Below are positions 48,219 through 58,828 of a stretch of DNA of 64,000 nt, piece by piece. Position numbers and translations under genes: made by a program. Numbering within the stretch: position 1 is the first letter of the stretch; every line of letters starts with the position of its first letter. The stretch comes from Pseudomonadales bacterium. Lineage in GTDB: Bacteria > Pseudomonadota > Gammaproteobacteria > Pseudomonadales > Azotimanducaceae. The notes below the pieces were generated by a model that worked only from the letters and a program-made list of their open reading frames with translations, searched no databases and was not told where the DNA came from. The DNA lies in NCBI GenBank assembly GCA_028281885.1, contig JANQJA010000008.1:62001-126000 (forward strand). The letters run 5' to 3'.

Positions 48219-49370
48219 CTAACGGTTGTTTCTATCGCTGCGTGACACGGGTCGACGCGAGGCTTCGCTCCGATCCGGCGCACTGCCATTCAACAAGTTG
48301 TCGCCCGAACGAAGTCCGGATCTCTGCCCGCTTGACTCAAGGATCTTGTCCAATGGCAGATACATCAGGTTGTTGCCGCCTTCGATATCCACCATGACCT
48401 TGGTCGAGTTTGCAAACACGGACTCAATCGTGTCCAGGTAGATTCGCTCGCGCGTCACCTCGGGCGCCAACTGGTATTCCGCATACAGTTTGTTGAAGCG
48501 TTCTGCCTCACCGCGACTCTGGGCAATCACTCGCTGCTGGTAGGCCAGCGCTTCTTCCCGCAGTCGCTGAGCCTGACCACGCGCTTCCGGCACGATCTGG
48601 TTGGCAAAGGCGTTCGCCTCGTTGCGGAACCTCACCTCATCCTCACGCGCCTTGATCACATCGTCGAACGCGGCACGTACCGCATCGGGTGGTGCCGTCT
48701 CATCCATCTGAACCTTAATGACCTGAATCCCGGTCCCGTATCGATTCATATAGGTCTGGATACGCTCTTGCACTCGCTGACCCAGGCTAGCACGGCCTTC
48801 AGTCAGCACGTCGTTCATCACCGACGAACCCACCTCATGACGCAATGCGCTCTCAGTCGCCTGATACAGGCTCTGATCAGGGTTACGAACCCGCAGCAGG
48901 TAGTTGGCAACGTCGTTGATCACATACTGGACCGACATCTTCACCCGGACGATGTTCTCATCCTCGGTGAGCATCTCTGAGGAATGCTCGCGTGTCCGCA
49001 CCTGGGTGACATTGTCACTCAGCACCTCATCGATCAAAGGGGGATTCCAATGCAGGCCCGGGCCAACCGACTCATTGTGCAGTTCGCCGAATCGCAATAC
49101 GACACCTCGTTCCTGTTCGTCCAGCTGATAAACACCCAATACCAGATAGACCAGCAGCACGCCCCCAAGGGCAAGCCAGATCAGGTTCAGGTTGACCGGG
49201 GCAGCGGCACCACCGCCACTGCCGCCAGCGCTGCCACGAGAGCCACCAAACATCTCCGACAGGCTGTTCTGCAACTTACGGAAGGCTTCATCCAGGTCAG
49301 GGGGGCCATCATTACCGCGATTTCCCCAGGGGTCCTTGTCACCCCCGCCACCAGGCTCATTCCAGGCCAT
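48219..49370 (-). CDS. hflK: FtsH protease modulator HflK
   Basis: A 383-residue partner of HflC. The Gly-rich N-terminus (MAWNEPGGGGDKDPWG) is cytosolic, then one membrane segment (NLIWLALGGVLLVYLVLGVYQL), the SPFH domain (ERGVVLRFGELHNESVGPGLHW) and a long helical region. The ATG at 49370 is the standard start; the frame upstream reads into the hflX end region. Confidence 0.96.
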   Translation of the reverse strand: MAWNEPGGGGDKDPWGNRGNDGPPDLDEAFRKLQNSLSEMFGGSRGSAGGSGGGAAAPVNLNLIWLALGGVLLVYLVLGVYQLDEQERGVVLRFGELHNESVGPGLHWNPPLIDEVLSDNVTQVRTREHSSEMLTEDENIVRVKMSVQYVINDVANYLLRVRNPDQSLYQATESALRHEVGSSVMNDVLTEGRASLGQRVQERIQTYMNRYGTGIQVIKVQMDETAPPDAVRAAFDDVIKAREDEVRFRNEANAFANQIVPEARGQAQRLREEALAYQQRVIAQSRGEAERFNKLYAEYQLAPEVTRERIYLDTIESVFANSTKVMVDIEGGNNLMYLPLDKILESSGQRSGLRSGDNLLNGSAPDRSEASRRPVSRSDRNNR

Positions 49371-49459
49371 TGATTTGTCTCCGATTATGTTTCCGGTCAC
49401 GGAAAAGGGGCGCCATTGTCCCACTATTCCATACATTAGTCATTGCGGGTTGCGATTCA

Positions 49460-50746
49460 CTAACCTGATACGTTGCCGCCCGCTTTTGTCGTCAGCCGAT
49501 TGAGCCGGTCCTGCTCGATCCGCAGATGCATACAAATTGTGCCATCCACTTCCGTGCGTTCTTCAATGACCGCGCCCAGCTCAAACAGTTCCGCACGGAG
49601 CGCCCCCTGGTCCGGTGCCAGCGAGAGGGTCGTTTCGATGACGCCCGATGCCAGTCGAGCGCTGATCGCCTCGATCAGCAAATCCACACCCACACCCGTC
49701 TGCGCCGACAACCATACTCGCCAGGGGATTCCTTCATCCGTGTAATCGACACGCGGAGGCTCTGCTGTTACGTCGATCTTGTTGTACACGATCAGTTGGG
49801 GCACCGAGTCTGCGCCGATTTCGCTCAACACCGCATCGACCTGCTGCGAATGCAGCTGATGATCCGGCGACGAAGCATCGACCACATGCAGCAACAGATC
49901 AGCCTCGGAAACCTCTTCCAGCGTCGCCCGGAAGGCATCAATGAGTCCGTGGGGCAGGTGTCGGATAAAGCCTACTGTGTCGGTCAGAATCGCCCGGCCG
50001 ATCACCGGTAAATCAAGCTGGCGCAAGGTGGGATCGAGGGTCGCAAACAGTTGGTTGGCGGCATGGACATCCGCTTCGCACAGTCGATTAAACAGCGTGG
50101 ATTTCCCGGCATTGGTGTAACCGACCAGCGACACGGTGCGAACGTCCGCCCGCCGTCTCGCCCGTCGGTTCTGTGCTCGCGACCGCCGCACACGGACAAG
50201 ACGCTCGCGAATTCGCTTCATACGTGCGCCAATCATCCGCTGGTCTGCCTCCAGCTGGGTTTCCCCTGCGCCGGCAACACCCATGGCAGCACCCTGGCCG
50301 CGACCGGAGCCGCCACGCTGACGATCAAGGTGGGTCCAGCCCCGCACCAGCCGGGTCGACGCATGGCCAAGCTGGGCCAGTTCCACCTGCAACTTGCCTT
50401 CATGGGTCCTGGCGCGCTGCGCGAATATCTCAAGAATCAGCCCCGTTCGCGACATGACCCGACGCGCCAGGACCCGCTCCAGATTACGTTCCTGGGCCGG
50501 GGTCAACTCCTGATCAAACAGGACGATCTGGGCGTCTCCGTCGAGCGCGGCGTCGTGAATCTCGGCAAGTTTGCCTGAGCCGATATAGGTTTTCGGATCG
50601 GGATAGCGTTTGCGGGCACTGATACAACCCACCGGCTCGAGACCGGCTGACACAGTCAACTCCCGGAGTTCATCCGCGTCAGACTCTTCCTGTTCGATAT
50701 GGACGAGTAGTGCCCGGGTGCCCGATTCCGGCCGATCAAAGAACAA
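49460..50746 (-). CDS. hflX: Ribosome-associated GTPase HflX
   Basis: A 428-residue GTPase that splits stalled or stressed 70S ribosomes. The N-terminal HflX domain includes PDPKTYIGSGKLAEI and the linker GQGAAMGVAGAGETQLE. The G domain has GYTNAGKST, DTVGFIRHLP and NKID. It follows hfq by 12 bases. Confidence 0.95.
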   Translation of the reverse strand: MFFDRPESGTRALLVHIEQEESDADELRELTVSAGLEPVGCISARKRYPDPKTYIGSGKLAEIHDAALDGDAQIVLFDQELTPAQERNLERVLARRVMSRTGLILEIFAQRARTHEGKLQVELAQLGHASTRLVRGWTHLDRQRGGSGRGQGAAMGVAGAGETQLEADQRMIGARMKRIRERLVRVRRSRAQNRRARRRADVRTVSLVGYTNAGKSTLFNRLCEADVHAANQLFATLDPTLRQLDLPVIGRAILTDTVGFIRHLPHGLIDAFRATLEEVSEADLLLHVVDASSPDHQLHSQQVDAVLSEIGADSVPQLIVYNKIDVTAEPPRVDYTDEGIPWRVWLSAQTGVGVDLLIEAISARLASGVIETTLSLAPDQGALRAELFELGAVIEERTEVDGTICMHLRIEQDRLNRLTTKAGGNVSG

Positions 50747-50758
50747 AGCGCGTCCCGC

Positions 50759-50998
50759 TCAATCCTCGCCTTCGTCCCCGAACGTCGGAAGCTTGACGTT
50801 TCGCGATGGAACGACCGTCGAGATCGCCGATTTATAGATCATCTGACTGACCGTATTGCGCAGCAAAATCACGAACTGATCGAAAGACTCGATCTGACCC
50901 TGCAGCTTGATACCACTCACCAGATAGATGGATACCGGGACCCTGTCCTTGCGCAATGCATTCAGGAAAGGGTCTTGTAAGGATTGCCCTTTTGACAT
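50759..50998 (-). CDS. hfq: RNA chaperone Hfq with Ser in place of His57
   Basis: A 79-residue Sm-like protein that pairs small RNAs with mRNAs. It aligns without gaps to E. coli Hfq over residues 1-65: [32 protein letters not shown]. In the Sm2 motif it reads YKSAIS instead of YKHAIS, so the proximal-face His57 is Ser (codon TCG). Rim residues Arg16, Lys17 and Arg19 are kept. The C-terminal tail is short (79 against 102 residues). It sits between miaA and hflX as usual. Confidence 0.96.
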   Translation of the reverse strand: MSKGQSLQDPFLNALRKDRVPVSIYLVSGIKLQGQIESFDQFVILLRNTVSQMIYKSAISTVVPSRNVKLPTFGDEGED

Positions 50999-51109
50999 GT
51001 CTTTCTCCTTGTCGGCTAAACCACCGACGCCGTGTCAACAAATCGTCGACTCAAATGGGACAGCATCACACTGGCCCGCTGGGGACGACCGGCCCGCCTG
51101 ACCGTCCCT

Positions 51110-52039
51110 TCAGTCTAATATGCTGGCCGTACGCAGCATTTTCAAGATCGGTTCAGTCGATGGCTGATCAGACACGGTCAGGCCATCCCAGCTGCGCAGC
51201 CAGGTGTACTGACGTTTTGCCAGTTGCCGCGTTGCCGCTACGCCTCGCTCAGTCAGCGTCTCAAAGTCGAACGCGCCGTCAAGGTACTGCCAGACCTGGC
51301 GATATCCGACGGCTTTCATCGCTGGCAAATCAACGTGCAAATCATCCCGCTCCCTGAGCGCCGCCACCTCATCCACAAAGCCGTCGTCCAGCATGGCGAC
51401 AAATCGCCCGGCAATGGCGGCGTGCAGTGCCTGACGGTCGGCCGGCATGATGGCGAACTCCAGTAGTTCAAAAGGAAGTCCCGGTAACTCACCCTGATGC
51501 AGCTCCGTCATCGGCCGACCGGTCAACTCGAAGATTTCCAGCGCCCGTTGCAGCCGACTACGATCATTGGGATTCAGTCGCGCTGCCGAAGCTGGGTCCA
51601 CCTCTGCCAGACGCGCATGAACAGCAGGCCAGCCCGCCTCGTCCGCCAGCGCCTGAATGTTGGCCCGAACACCTGCATTCGCCGCCGGCAGATGAGCGAA
51701 CCCTTCCTTCAAGGCCTTGAAGTAGAGCATGGTGCCGCCAGTCAGCAGCGGGATTCTCCCGCGGGCCAGTATTCCGCGGATACATTCGATGGCATCTTCG
51801 CGAAATAAGGCCGCAGAGTAGCTGTCTGCCGGATCACGAATGTCGATCAGGTGGTGCGGAATATCCTCCCGCGTTGCAGGGTCCGGCTTGGCCGTACCGA
51901 TATCCATGCCGCGGTAGACCATCGCCGAATCGACGCTGACAATCTCAAACGGGTAATCAACGGCCAGCCTGAGCGCCAGGTCGGTCTTGCCGCTGGCCGT
52001 TGGGCCCATCAGGCAGACTGCCTTGCCTTCAGTGACCAA
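51110..52039 (-). CDS. miaA: tRNA dimethylallyltransferase
   Basis: A 309-residue enzyme that adds a dimethylallyl group to A37 of tRNAs reading U-starting codons. The P-loop is [12 protein letters not shown], with [16 protein letters not shown] (Asp base) and [13 protein letters not shown]. It lies between mutL and hfq, the conserved order. The plus-strand frames across it are not real. Confidence 0.96.
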   Translation of the reverse strand: MVTEGKAVCLMGPTASGKTDLALRLAVDYPFEIVSVDSAMVYRGMDIGTAKPDPATREDIPHHLIDIRDPADSYSAALFREDAIECIRGILARGRIPLLTGGTMLYFKALKEGFAHLPAANAGVRANIQALADEAGWPAVHARLAEVDPASAARLNPNDRSRLQRALEIFELTGRPMTELHQGELPGLPFELLEFAIMPADRQALHAAIAGRFVAMLDDGFVDEVAALRERDDLHVDLPAMKAVGYRQVWQYLDGAFDFETLTERGVAATRQLAKRQYTWLRSWDGLTVSDQPSTEPILKMLRTASILD

Positions 52040-52041
52040 GA

Positions 52042-53820
52042 CTATCGGCCGCGCAGAAAGAGTCCGTCGAGCTCTGCCATCGACAGTTCAGCCCAGGTGG
52101 GACGACCATGGTTGCACTGGCCACTGCGTTCAGTGTCTTCCATATCACGGAGCAGCGCGTTCATCTCCGGAATGGTGAGACGACGATTCGCCCGAACCGA
52201 TCCATGACACGCCATGGTGGAGAGGATCTCGTCACGATACTCGACAATTCTCTCTGTGCTGCCGTACTCGATCAGGTCAGCAAGCACATCACGGACCAAA
52301 CGCTCGGCATCCGACTGGCTCAGCACGGCCGGTATGGTACGCACAATGACGGATTCTGCCGACGCCCTCTGGATATCAAAACCAAGCAGGGCCAATTCCG
52401 CAGCCGCACCTTCTGCGGCATCCGCTTCCTTGTCGCTAACGGCCAGACTGAGGGGCACGAGCAGCGGCTGCGTCCTGAGGCTCTGGTTATCGACTGCCGA
52501 TTTCAGCCGTTCGTAGGTAATCCGCTCATGGGCGGCATGCATGTCAACGATCACCATACCCCGGGCATTCTGCGAGAGGATATAGATGCCGTGCAGTTGC
52601 GCGATCGCATACCCCAGCGGGGGCACGTCATCGTCTGACTCCGGCAGCGGCGCGGTCGGCGCAGCCGCGGACAGCAGCATGCCGTATTTTTCAACAGATT
52701 CGGCCACGCCATGATCCCGCATCTGCGATGCACCAAAGCCCATGGCGGTCTGTCGTGGCTGCGGCGGCTCAGCTTCAGCCGTGGGAGGGGATGGCGACAT
52801 GGGCGCATCCGCAGGACGAACATCCGCCAACGCATGATGAATCGTTCGAAACACAAAGTCGTGAATCTGACGACTCTCACGAAACCGCACTTCATGCTTG
52901 GTGGGATGAACATTAACGTCCACCTGGTGCGGGTCCAGCGTGAGAAACAGCGCGTAGACCGGATGGCGGCCATGGTAAAGCACATCCTGGTAGGCCTGGC
53001 GCACCGCATGGGTGACCAGTTTGTCGCGGATCATACGACCATTGACAAAAAAGAACTGCTGATCTGCCTGGGACCGTGAGAAAGTCGGCAAACCAACCCA
53101 GCCATACAGGGCGAGGCCGTCGTGCTCGCGCTCGATGTACAGCGCCCGATCCAGAAATTCCGGCCCGAACACGCTGGCGACCCGACGGGCCTGATCAGCG
53201 TCAGTCAATGACTTCGGGTAGCGCCGCAATTCCCGACCATTATGAGCAAGCGTGATCGTCACATACGGATGGCTGAGACTCACTTTGCGAACGACGTCCT
53301 CAATCCGCTGCAGCTCTGTGCGCTCAGTTCTGAGGAACTTGCGTCTTGCCGGCGTGTTAAAGAACAGATCGCGCACTTCAACCGTGGTTCCGACTGGATG
53401 CGGGGCCGGCGTGACATCAGGCGTCATCTCATGACCAGAGGCGGTGACCGTGAATCCTTCGCTGCTGTCCGCCTGACGGGAGGTCAGGCTCAGCCGGGAC
53501 ACAGACGCGATGCTTGCCAGCGCCTCACCCCTGAAACCCAGGGTCGCAACACCGTCCAGATCGTCCTGGTTCTTGATCTTGCTGGTAGCGTGTCTGGCCA
53601 GCGACAGCGGCAGGTCATCGGCATGAATGCCGCAGCCATCATCACGAACCCTGACCAGCTTCGCACCCCCTGCTTCAAGTTGAATATCGAGATTTTCACA
53701 ACCGGCATCCAGTGCATTCTCGATGAGTTCCTTCACGATCGAAGCCGGTCGCTCGATCACCTCGCCCGCAGCGATCTGGTTGGAAAGTCGCGTGGAAAGC
53801 TGCTTGATTCGGTCGGGCAT
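52042..53820 (-). CDS. mutL: DNA mismatch repair protein MutL
   Basis: A 592-residue ATPase coordinating mismatch repair. The N-terminal GHKL domain has [25 protein letters not shown] and DDGCGI. The C-terminal domain has [12 protein letters not shown], a close match to the DQHAxxExxxxE endonuclease motif, suggesting a nicking MutL rather than the MutH-dependent type. Adjacent miaA follows within 3 bases. Confidence 0.95.
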   Translation of the reverse strand: MPDRIKQLSTRLSNQIAAGEVIERPASIVKELIENALDAGCENLDIQLEAGGAKLVRVRDDGCGIHADDLPLSLARHATSKIKNQDDLDGVATLGFRGEALASIASVSRLSLTSRQADSSEGFTVTASGHEMTPDVTPAPHPVGTTVEVRDLFFNTPARRKFLRTERTELQRIEDVVRKVSLSHPYVTITLAHNGRELRRYPKSLTDADQARRVASVFGPEFLDRALYIEREHDGLALYGWVGLPTFSRSQADQQFFFVNGRMIRDKLVTHAVRQAYQDVLYHGRHPVYALFLTLDPHQVDVNVHPTKHEVRFRESRQIHDFVFRTIHHALADVRPADAPMSPSPPTAEAEPPQPRQTAMGFGASQMRDHGVAESVEKYGMLLSAAAPTAPLPESDDDVPPLGYAIAQLHGIYILSQNARGMVIVDMHAAHERITYERLKSAVDNQSLRTQPLLVPLSLAVSDKEADAAEGAAAELALLGFDIQRASAESVIVRTIPAVLSQSDAERLVRDVLADLIEYGSTERIVEYRDEILSTMACHGSVRANRRLTIPEMNALLRDMEDTERSGQCNHGRPTWAELSMAELDGLFLRGR

Positions 53821-53823
53821 AAG

Positions 53824-55182
53824 TCAGGTGGTTGGTATCTTCAGTACCTGCCCGATGCGAATCCGGTCACTGTGAAGCCCGTTCGCCCGTTTGAGCGCCT
53901 CGGTACTGACTCGATACTTCATGGCGATATCGGACAGGGTATCGCCGCGTACAATCCGGTAGGACTCCAGTGTCTCATCCACACCATGCTTTTTCCACGC
54001 CAGATAGGAACCCGCCGGCGGGTGTTCGTCCACGTGACGTTTAACGCCATAGAAAATCGCCTTGGCAAGGGCGCGCTGATGAGAGGTACTGCCAAGTTTT
54101 GCGGACTCCTGGGGATTCGAGATAAAGCCGGTTTCAATCAGCAAAGAAGGTACATCAGGTGATTTCAGCACCGAGAACGCCGCCTGTTCCACCTGGCGCT
54201 TGTGGAGTCTGTTGACAGGACGGATCGCATTCAGCACCTGTTCTCCCATGGCCAGGCTGGACGTCAGACTCGCCGTCATGGACAGATCCAGCAGCACGCC
54301 GGCCAGCAGATCATCCTTGTCATCAAGGCTTACGCCGCCGGCACCGCCAATGAGATCAGCCCGGTTTTCTTTTTCCGCCAGCCACCTGGCCGCCTCGGAG
54401 GTGGCGCCGCTCTCGGACAACGCATAAACCGAGGCACCTCTTGCATCGGGTGTTTTGAATGCATCTGCATGGATCGACAAGAACACATCAGCCTGGTTTT
54501 TACGGGCAATATCCGTTCGTTCGCGCAACGCCAGGAAGTAATCACCCTGACGAATCAGGACCGGCTTGTAACCCGGCTCACGATCAAACAACTCGGCCAG
54601 CCGACGCGCAATCGCCAGGGTGACATGCTTCTCATACAGCCGGCCATGACCGACGGCGCCCGGATCATCGCCACCGTGACCCGCATCGATTGCAATCACC
54701 ACATCGCGCATCTGCTGAGACAGCTGGTCAACCCGGTGTACAACCGGGGATTGCTGCTCACGGGTGTAAAGGTCTATCACCAGACGATCGCCGTACTGCA
54801 TGATCGGCTTCAGCACAAAAGAACGGGGTTTGACCTCATCGGTGAGGTCCAGCACGACACGCAGATTATCGCCGTCACGGGCGGCGGCTCTCATCTGCCG
54901 AATGGGTGTGTCCTGGAGATCGATGCCATCGATTGCCGCGCCCAGCCGCGTAGCATCGATATCAATGACCAGCCGGTCTGGCTGCTGCAGGGCAAAGATC
55001 TTGTGTTCTACCGGGCTGGAGACGTCGAATACGATGCGGGTACGTTCCGGAGAGGGACGAACGCGGACCCCTTCGATCACGGTCTGGGCGAACAGGGTGG
55101 CTGGACAGCAAATGAGGAGGAAGACCCACCCGAGAAGCCAACGGCTCCGCCGGGTACTGGTTGCAACGATGGACCTTGTCAT
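53824..55182 (-). CDS. amiC: N-acetylmuramoyl-L-alanine amidase with AMIN and LysM domains
   Basis: A 452-residue septal amidase that splits daughter-cell peptidoglycan. Order: signal peptide (ending ATLFA), AMIN domain, Amidase_3 domain with zinc motif AIDAGHGGDDPGAVG and later ETGFISNPQES, and a C-terminal LysM (YRIVRGDTLSDIAMKYRVS). The ATG at 55182 gives the leader; the frame continues upstream to 55251. AmiB/AmiC assignment is by family only. Confidence 0.92.
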   Translation of the reverse strand: MTRSIVATSTRRSRWLLGWVFLLICCPATLFAQTVIEGVRVRPSPERTRIVFDVSSPVEHKIFALQQPDRLVIDIDATRLGAAIDGIDLQDTPIRQMRAAARDGDNLRVVLDLTDEVKPRSFVLKPIMQYGDRLVIDLYTREQQSPVVHRVDQLSQQMRDVVIAIDAGHGGDDPGAVGHGRLYEKHVTLAIARRLAELFDREPGYKPVLIRQGDYFLALRERTDIARKNQADVFLSIHADAFKTPDARGASVYALSESGATSEAARWLAEKENRADLIGGAGGVSLDDKDDLLAGVLLDLSMTASLTSSLAMGEQVLNAIRPVNRLHKRQVEQAAFSVLKSPDVPSLLIETGFISNPQESAKLGSTSHQRALAKAIFYGVKRHVDEHPPAGSYLAWKKHGVDETLESYRIVRGDTLSDIAMKYRVSTEALKRANGLHSDRIRIGQVLKIPTT

Positions 55183-55198
55183 CCTGGTTGTGGTCACC

Positions 55199-55666
55199 CT
55201 AGCGACTGAGTCGTTGGATGATCTGTTCCCCATGTTCTGAGTTAGCCTCAATGGTTAACCGGCGTCCGTCGCCCGCCAGTTCGAGCGTCACCTGCAGATC
55301 GCAGGCCGGGAGGAATCCTTCTCCTCGCTCGGGCCACTCCACCAGACAAAGGTGGCGGCCTTCGAGATAATCATCGATGCCGATATATTCTAGCTCGCTT
55401 GGATCGCCGAGTCTGTACAGATCGAAATGGAATACCTCCAGCCCTCCCTCCAGCACATAGGGTTCCACCAGGGTGAACGTGGGGCTCTTGACCGCGCCGG
55501 CATGACCAAGCCGCCGAATCAGGCCGCGGCAGAAGGTGGTTTTGCCTGCACCCAGTTCGCCGCGGAGAAAAATCAGCTCCTCGCCGGCCAGTTCTGCCGC
55601 CAGCCTGCCCGCTACCTCCAGGGTCTCAGACTCATCCGGAAGCACACGTTGATAGTAATTACTCAC
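55199..55666 (-). CDS. tsaE: tRNA threonylcarbamoyladenosine ATPase TsaE
   Basis: A 155-residue ATPase needed for t6A37 synthesis with TsaB, TsaC and TsaD. The P-loop is RGELGAGKTTFCRGLI, followed by VKSPTFTLVEPY and HFDLYRLGDPSELEYIGIDDYL. It overlaps nnr by 8 bases and precedes amiC, as in E. coli. Confidence 0.96.
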   Translation of the reverse strand: MSNYYQRVLPDESETLEVAGRLAAELAGEELIFLRGELGAGKTTFCRGLIRRLGHAGAVKSPTFTLVEPYVLEGGLEVFHFDLYRLGDPSELEYIGIDDYLEGRHLCLVEWPERGEGFLPACDLQVTLELAGDGRRLTIEANSEHGEQIIQRLSR

Positions 55667-57164
55667 TTACACCCTGATTCAGTATTTTTCTTACTTCAGG
55701 CAGCAGATCCGTCGCGACCAGGCCGCGCTGACCGGTCCGCGCCGCGCAGGCATCACCCGCCAGCGCGTGGGCGAGAACACCCAGCCGCGTGGCATCATCG
55801 AGCGCCAGTCCCTGAGCCGCGAGGCCGGCGATCAAACCGCTGAGAACATCTCCCATTCCCGCCGTCGACATACCAGGATTACCCGCAGTACACAGGTCAA
55901 GCCGTTCACCCTCTCCGGACCCGGAGGCGATGAGGGTCCCGGCTCCCTTCAACACGATCGTGCCGCCAAACCGCTGGCGCAGTTCCCGAACCGAGCTAAA
56001 TCGATCCTGTTGAATTCGATTGTCCTGCAACAGGTTGCTCGCCTCACCGGGATGAGGAGTCAGTACCCAGTTGTCACGGGACTCGCGGGCGAGCGCCATC
56101 AGGTTGAGTCCGTCGGCATCAAGTACCACGGGCAGTTCCTCCTCCCGCGTTACCTTGATCGCCAGGTTGTAAATCGCGGTAGACCAGGAGGACCGGCCCA
56201 GCCCCGGACCAAGCACCACAACGGAGGAACGGGTCAGCAGCGGCATCAGTTCTCGCGCCTCATTGACGCCCCGTACCATGAGTTCCGGCTGACGCGAGAG
56301 GATTGCGCCGACGTGTGCCGGATGGGTAGCGACGCTGGCCATGCCGGCGCCGGCACGAAGCGCGGCCTCAGCGCACATACTAACGGCGCCACCCATGCCG
56401 TTGTCCCCGCCAATCACCAGGACATGGCCAAACAGGTTCTTGTGTGCATTGCGTGGCCTCGCCGGCAACAGCGCAAGACACTCTGCAAGACCGAGCGTGC
56501 GCACCGAAGCAGTCACATCGCCGACGGAAGTGACACCCAGGGCATTGAAAACCACTTCACCCGCACAATCCGGACCGTCGTTGGTAAAAAGACCCCGTTT
56601 ACGCCCGATGAAAGTCACAGTGACATCTGCGCTAACAGCAGTACCAAGGCGCGCACCCGTGTCCGCACAGAGCCCCGAAGGCAAATCAACGGCAAGTACC
56701 GGGCCCGTAAAATCATTGATCCGGCGGATCAGCGACTGATAATCCTCGCGCACATCGCCGCGAACGCCGGTACCGAGCAACGCATCCACGACCAGCTGAG
56801 CCTGATCCAGATCGAGGGTGGCGGAATCAATCATCTGCGCCGAAGTCGATCGACAGAAATCCAGCGCCGCGGACGCGTCCGGCCCCAGTTTGTCGACATC
56901 GCCCACAACGACCACGCTCACGGCACGACCACGTTCCGCCAGCATGCCGCCAATGATGTATCCGTCACCGGCATTGTTGCCACTGCCGCAGCAGACCACG
57001 ACATTGCCTGCTTCCGGCCAACGGGTCATGATTTCTTCGACACAGGCTGCCGCCGCGCGTCGCATCAGCGTCAGTCCGGGAATCCCGAGCACCTCAATCG
57101 CATGGCGGTCAAGCGCACGGACATCGTCAGCGGTATACAGATCACAGGCGGATTTATCTTGCAT
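55659..57164 (-). CDS. nnr: Bifunctional NAD(P)H-hydrate epimerase/dehydratase
   Basis: A 501-residue repair enzyme. The N-terminal YjeF domain (GIPGLTLMRRAAAACVEEIM, CGSGNNAGDGYI) epimerises damaged NAD(P)HX; the C-terminal ADP-dependent dehydratase domain (HVLVIGGDNGMGGA, VLDADGLNLMA, TPHPGEASNL, NPGMSTAGMGDVLSG) restores NAD(P)H. Length and order match other bacterial fusions. It is divergent from queG. Confidence 0.95.
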   Translation of the reverse strand: MQDKSACDLYTADDVRALDRHAIEVLGIPGLTLMRRAAAACVEEIMTRWPEAGNVVVCCGSGNNAGDGYIIGGMLAERGRAVSVVVVGDVDKLGPDASAALDFCRSTSAQMIDSATLDLDQAQLVVDALLGTGVRGDVREDYQSLIRRINDFTGPVLAVDLPSGLCADTGARLGTAVSADVTVTFIGRKRGLFTNDGPDCAGEVVFNALGVTSVGDVTASVRTLGLAECLALLPARPRNAHKNLFGHVLVIGGDNGMGGAVSMCAEAALRAGAGMASVATHPAHVGAILSRQPELMVRGVNEARELMPLLTRSSVVVLGPGLGRSSWSTAIYNLAIKVTREEELPVVLDADGLNLMALARESRDNWVLTPHPGEASNLLQDNRIQQDRFSSVRELRQRFGGTIVLKGAGTLIASGSGEGERLDLCTAGNPGMSTAGMGDVLSGLIAGLAAQGLALDDATRLGVLAHALAGDACAARTGQRGLVATDLLPEVRKILNQGVSE

Positions 57165-57197
57165 GGCGAAATTATACGGGAACTGTACGCTACGCCC

Positions 57198-58286
57198 ATG
57201 AGTTCAGACTTTTACCAGCAGCTGACCAAAGACGTCCAAACCCGGGCGCTGAAACTCGGGTTCCAACAAATCGGCATTACCGATGTCGAACTGGATCGGC
57301 ATGAACAATATCTCGACCAGTGGCTCAAGGCAGGACGCCAGGGAGAGATGGGCTATATGGCACGACACGGCACCAAGCGAAGCCGGCCCGCTGAACTGAT
57401 TGAAGGCACGCAGCGCGTGATCACTGCGCGAATGAACTACCTGCCGGCGGAACCTGCGCTACAGGACCGCCTGTCAGAGCCAGATCAGGCGTATGTTTCC
57501 CGCTATGCGCTGGGTCGAGACTACCACAAGGTCATTCGCGGACGACTCGCCGTACTCTGGCGTTACATCGAGACGCGGCTAGACGAGGCCGGCATTGACG
57601 GCCACACCGGTCGTGTTTTCACCGATAGCGCCCCCGTACTGGAAAAGGCACTGGCTGAAAAATCCGGCCTTGGCTGGATCGGCAAGAACACGCTGTTGCT
57701 TAGCCGCAACGCTGGTTCCTGGTTCTTCCTGGGTGAGATTTACACCAGTGTGCCACTGATAGAAACGACTACCGCGCCGATTAATCACTGCGGTTCGTGC
57801 GATGCGTGTATCCGGGTCTGCCCCACGGACGCAATTGTCGCGCCGTACGAACTCGATGCTCGTCGGTGCATTTCTTACCTGACCATCGAAAAGAGGGGCG
57901 AGATTCCACTCGAGCTTCGCCGACCCATGGGAAACAGGATTTTCGGCTGCGATGATTGCCAGCTGTACTGCCCCTGGAACAAGTATGCCCAACATTCAAC
58001 GGAACGGGACTTTTCGCCTCGGCACTCCCTGGATACGGCAACCTTGCTCGCGCTGTTCTCCTGGACTGAAGAAGAGTTCCTGAAAAAGACCGAAGGCTCC
58101 GCGATTCGTCGTACCGGCTATCAGGGCTGGCTCAGAAACATTGCTGTCGCCCTTGGTAACGGACCGCCGGAAACAGCAGTATTCCAGGCGTTGGAAGAGA
58201 AACAGAAGACGGCGGACACGTTGGTTGGCGAGCACATCCGTTGGGCGATCGAAGAGCTGACCCGCCGATCCAGATTGGTGAACTAG
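57198..58286 (+). CDS. queG: Epoxyqueuosine reductase QueG
   Basis: A 362-residue cobalamin and iron-sulfur enzyme that reduces epoxyqueuosine to queuosine in tRNA. The two 4Fe-4S clusters are bound by CGSCDACIRVCPTDAI and CDDCQLYCPWN, and TDSAPVLEKALAEKSGLGWIGKNT is diagnostic. The ATG at 57198 was chosen. The frame is open 1.4 kb further upstream, but that is antisense to nnr and does not resemble a protein family. Confidence 0.95.
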   Translation: MSSDFYQQLTKDVQTRALKLGFQQIGITDVELDRHEQYLDQWLKAGRQGEMGYMARHGTKRSRPAELIEGTQRVITARMNYLPAEPALQDRLSEPDQAYVSRYALGRDYHKVIRGRLAVLWRYIETRLDEAGIDGHTGRVFTDSAPVLEKALAEKSGLGWIGKNTLLLSRNAGSWFFLGEIYTSVPLIETTTAPINHCGSCDACIRVCPTDAIVAPYELDARRCISYLTIEKRGEIPLELRRPMGNRIFGCDDCQLYCPWNKYAQHSTERDFSPRHSLDTATLLALFSWTEEEFLKKTEGSAIRRTGYQGWLRNIAVALGNGPPETAVFQALEEKQKTADTLVGEHIRWAIEELTRRSRLVN

Positions 58287-58828
58287 AGACTGACGAAGAA
58301 GCGATCGCGGTAAAAACGAAGTTCCTCGATGCTCTCGCGAATGTCATCCAGCGCGCGATGCCGACCCTCTTTTCTCAGCTCCTTGAACAGATCCGGTCGC
58401 CAGCGCTCGCAAAGCTCTTTTACCGTGCTGACATCGATATTTCGATAGTGCAGATGGGATTCAAGGGCTGGCATGTACTTCATCAGGAAGCGTCGGTCCT
58501 GACCGATACTGTTACCGCACAATGGTGACTTCCCTGCCTCGACATGCCGACTGATGAAATCAACGGTGATCTGCTCCGCCTCACTCTCACTGACGCCCTC
58601 CGTTCTGACCAGATCCACCAGTCCTGAAGTGGTGTGATGACGCGTATTCCACTCATCCATTGCATCCAGCAAAGCCTGTTCCTGACGGACATACACGACT
58701 GGCCCCTCCTCGACGATGTTCAGAGAAGAGTCCGTGATGATGGTCGCAATCTCAAGGATACGCTCAGCCTCAGGATCGAGACCGCTCATCTCAAGATCCA
58801 TCCAGACGAGGTTTTCGGAATAGCTCAA
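58283..58828 (-). CDS. orn: Oligoribonuclease
   Basis: A 181-residue DEDDh 3'-5' exoribonuclease that clears two-base RNAs, including pGpG from cyclic-di-GMP breakdown. Acidic motifs are WMDLEMSGLDPEAERILEIA, CGNSIGQDRRFL and HRALDDIRESIEEL. Its end overlaps queG's by 4 bases in convergent orientation. Confidence 0.96.
   Translation of the reverse strand: MSYSENLVWMDLEMSGLDPEAERILEIATIITDSSLNIVEEGPVVYVRQEQALLDAMDEWNTRHHTTSGLVDLVRTEGVSESEAEQITVDFISRHVEAGKSPLCGNSIGQDRRFLMKYMPALESHLHYRNIDVSTVKELCERWRPDLFKELRKEGRHRALDDIRESIEELRFYRDRFFVSL

Noticed and set aside
55767..57197. A 1.4 kb frame open on the plus strand, continuous with queG, opposite nnr
   Set aside because: The translated part before 57198 resembles no family and is rich in His/Arg/Thr as antisense GC-rich frames are, while nnr on the other strand is clearly real. 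queG starts at 57198.
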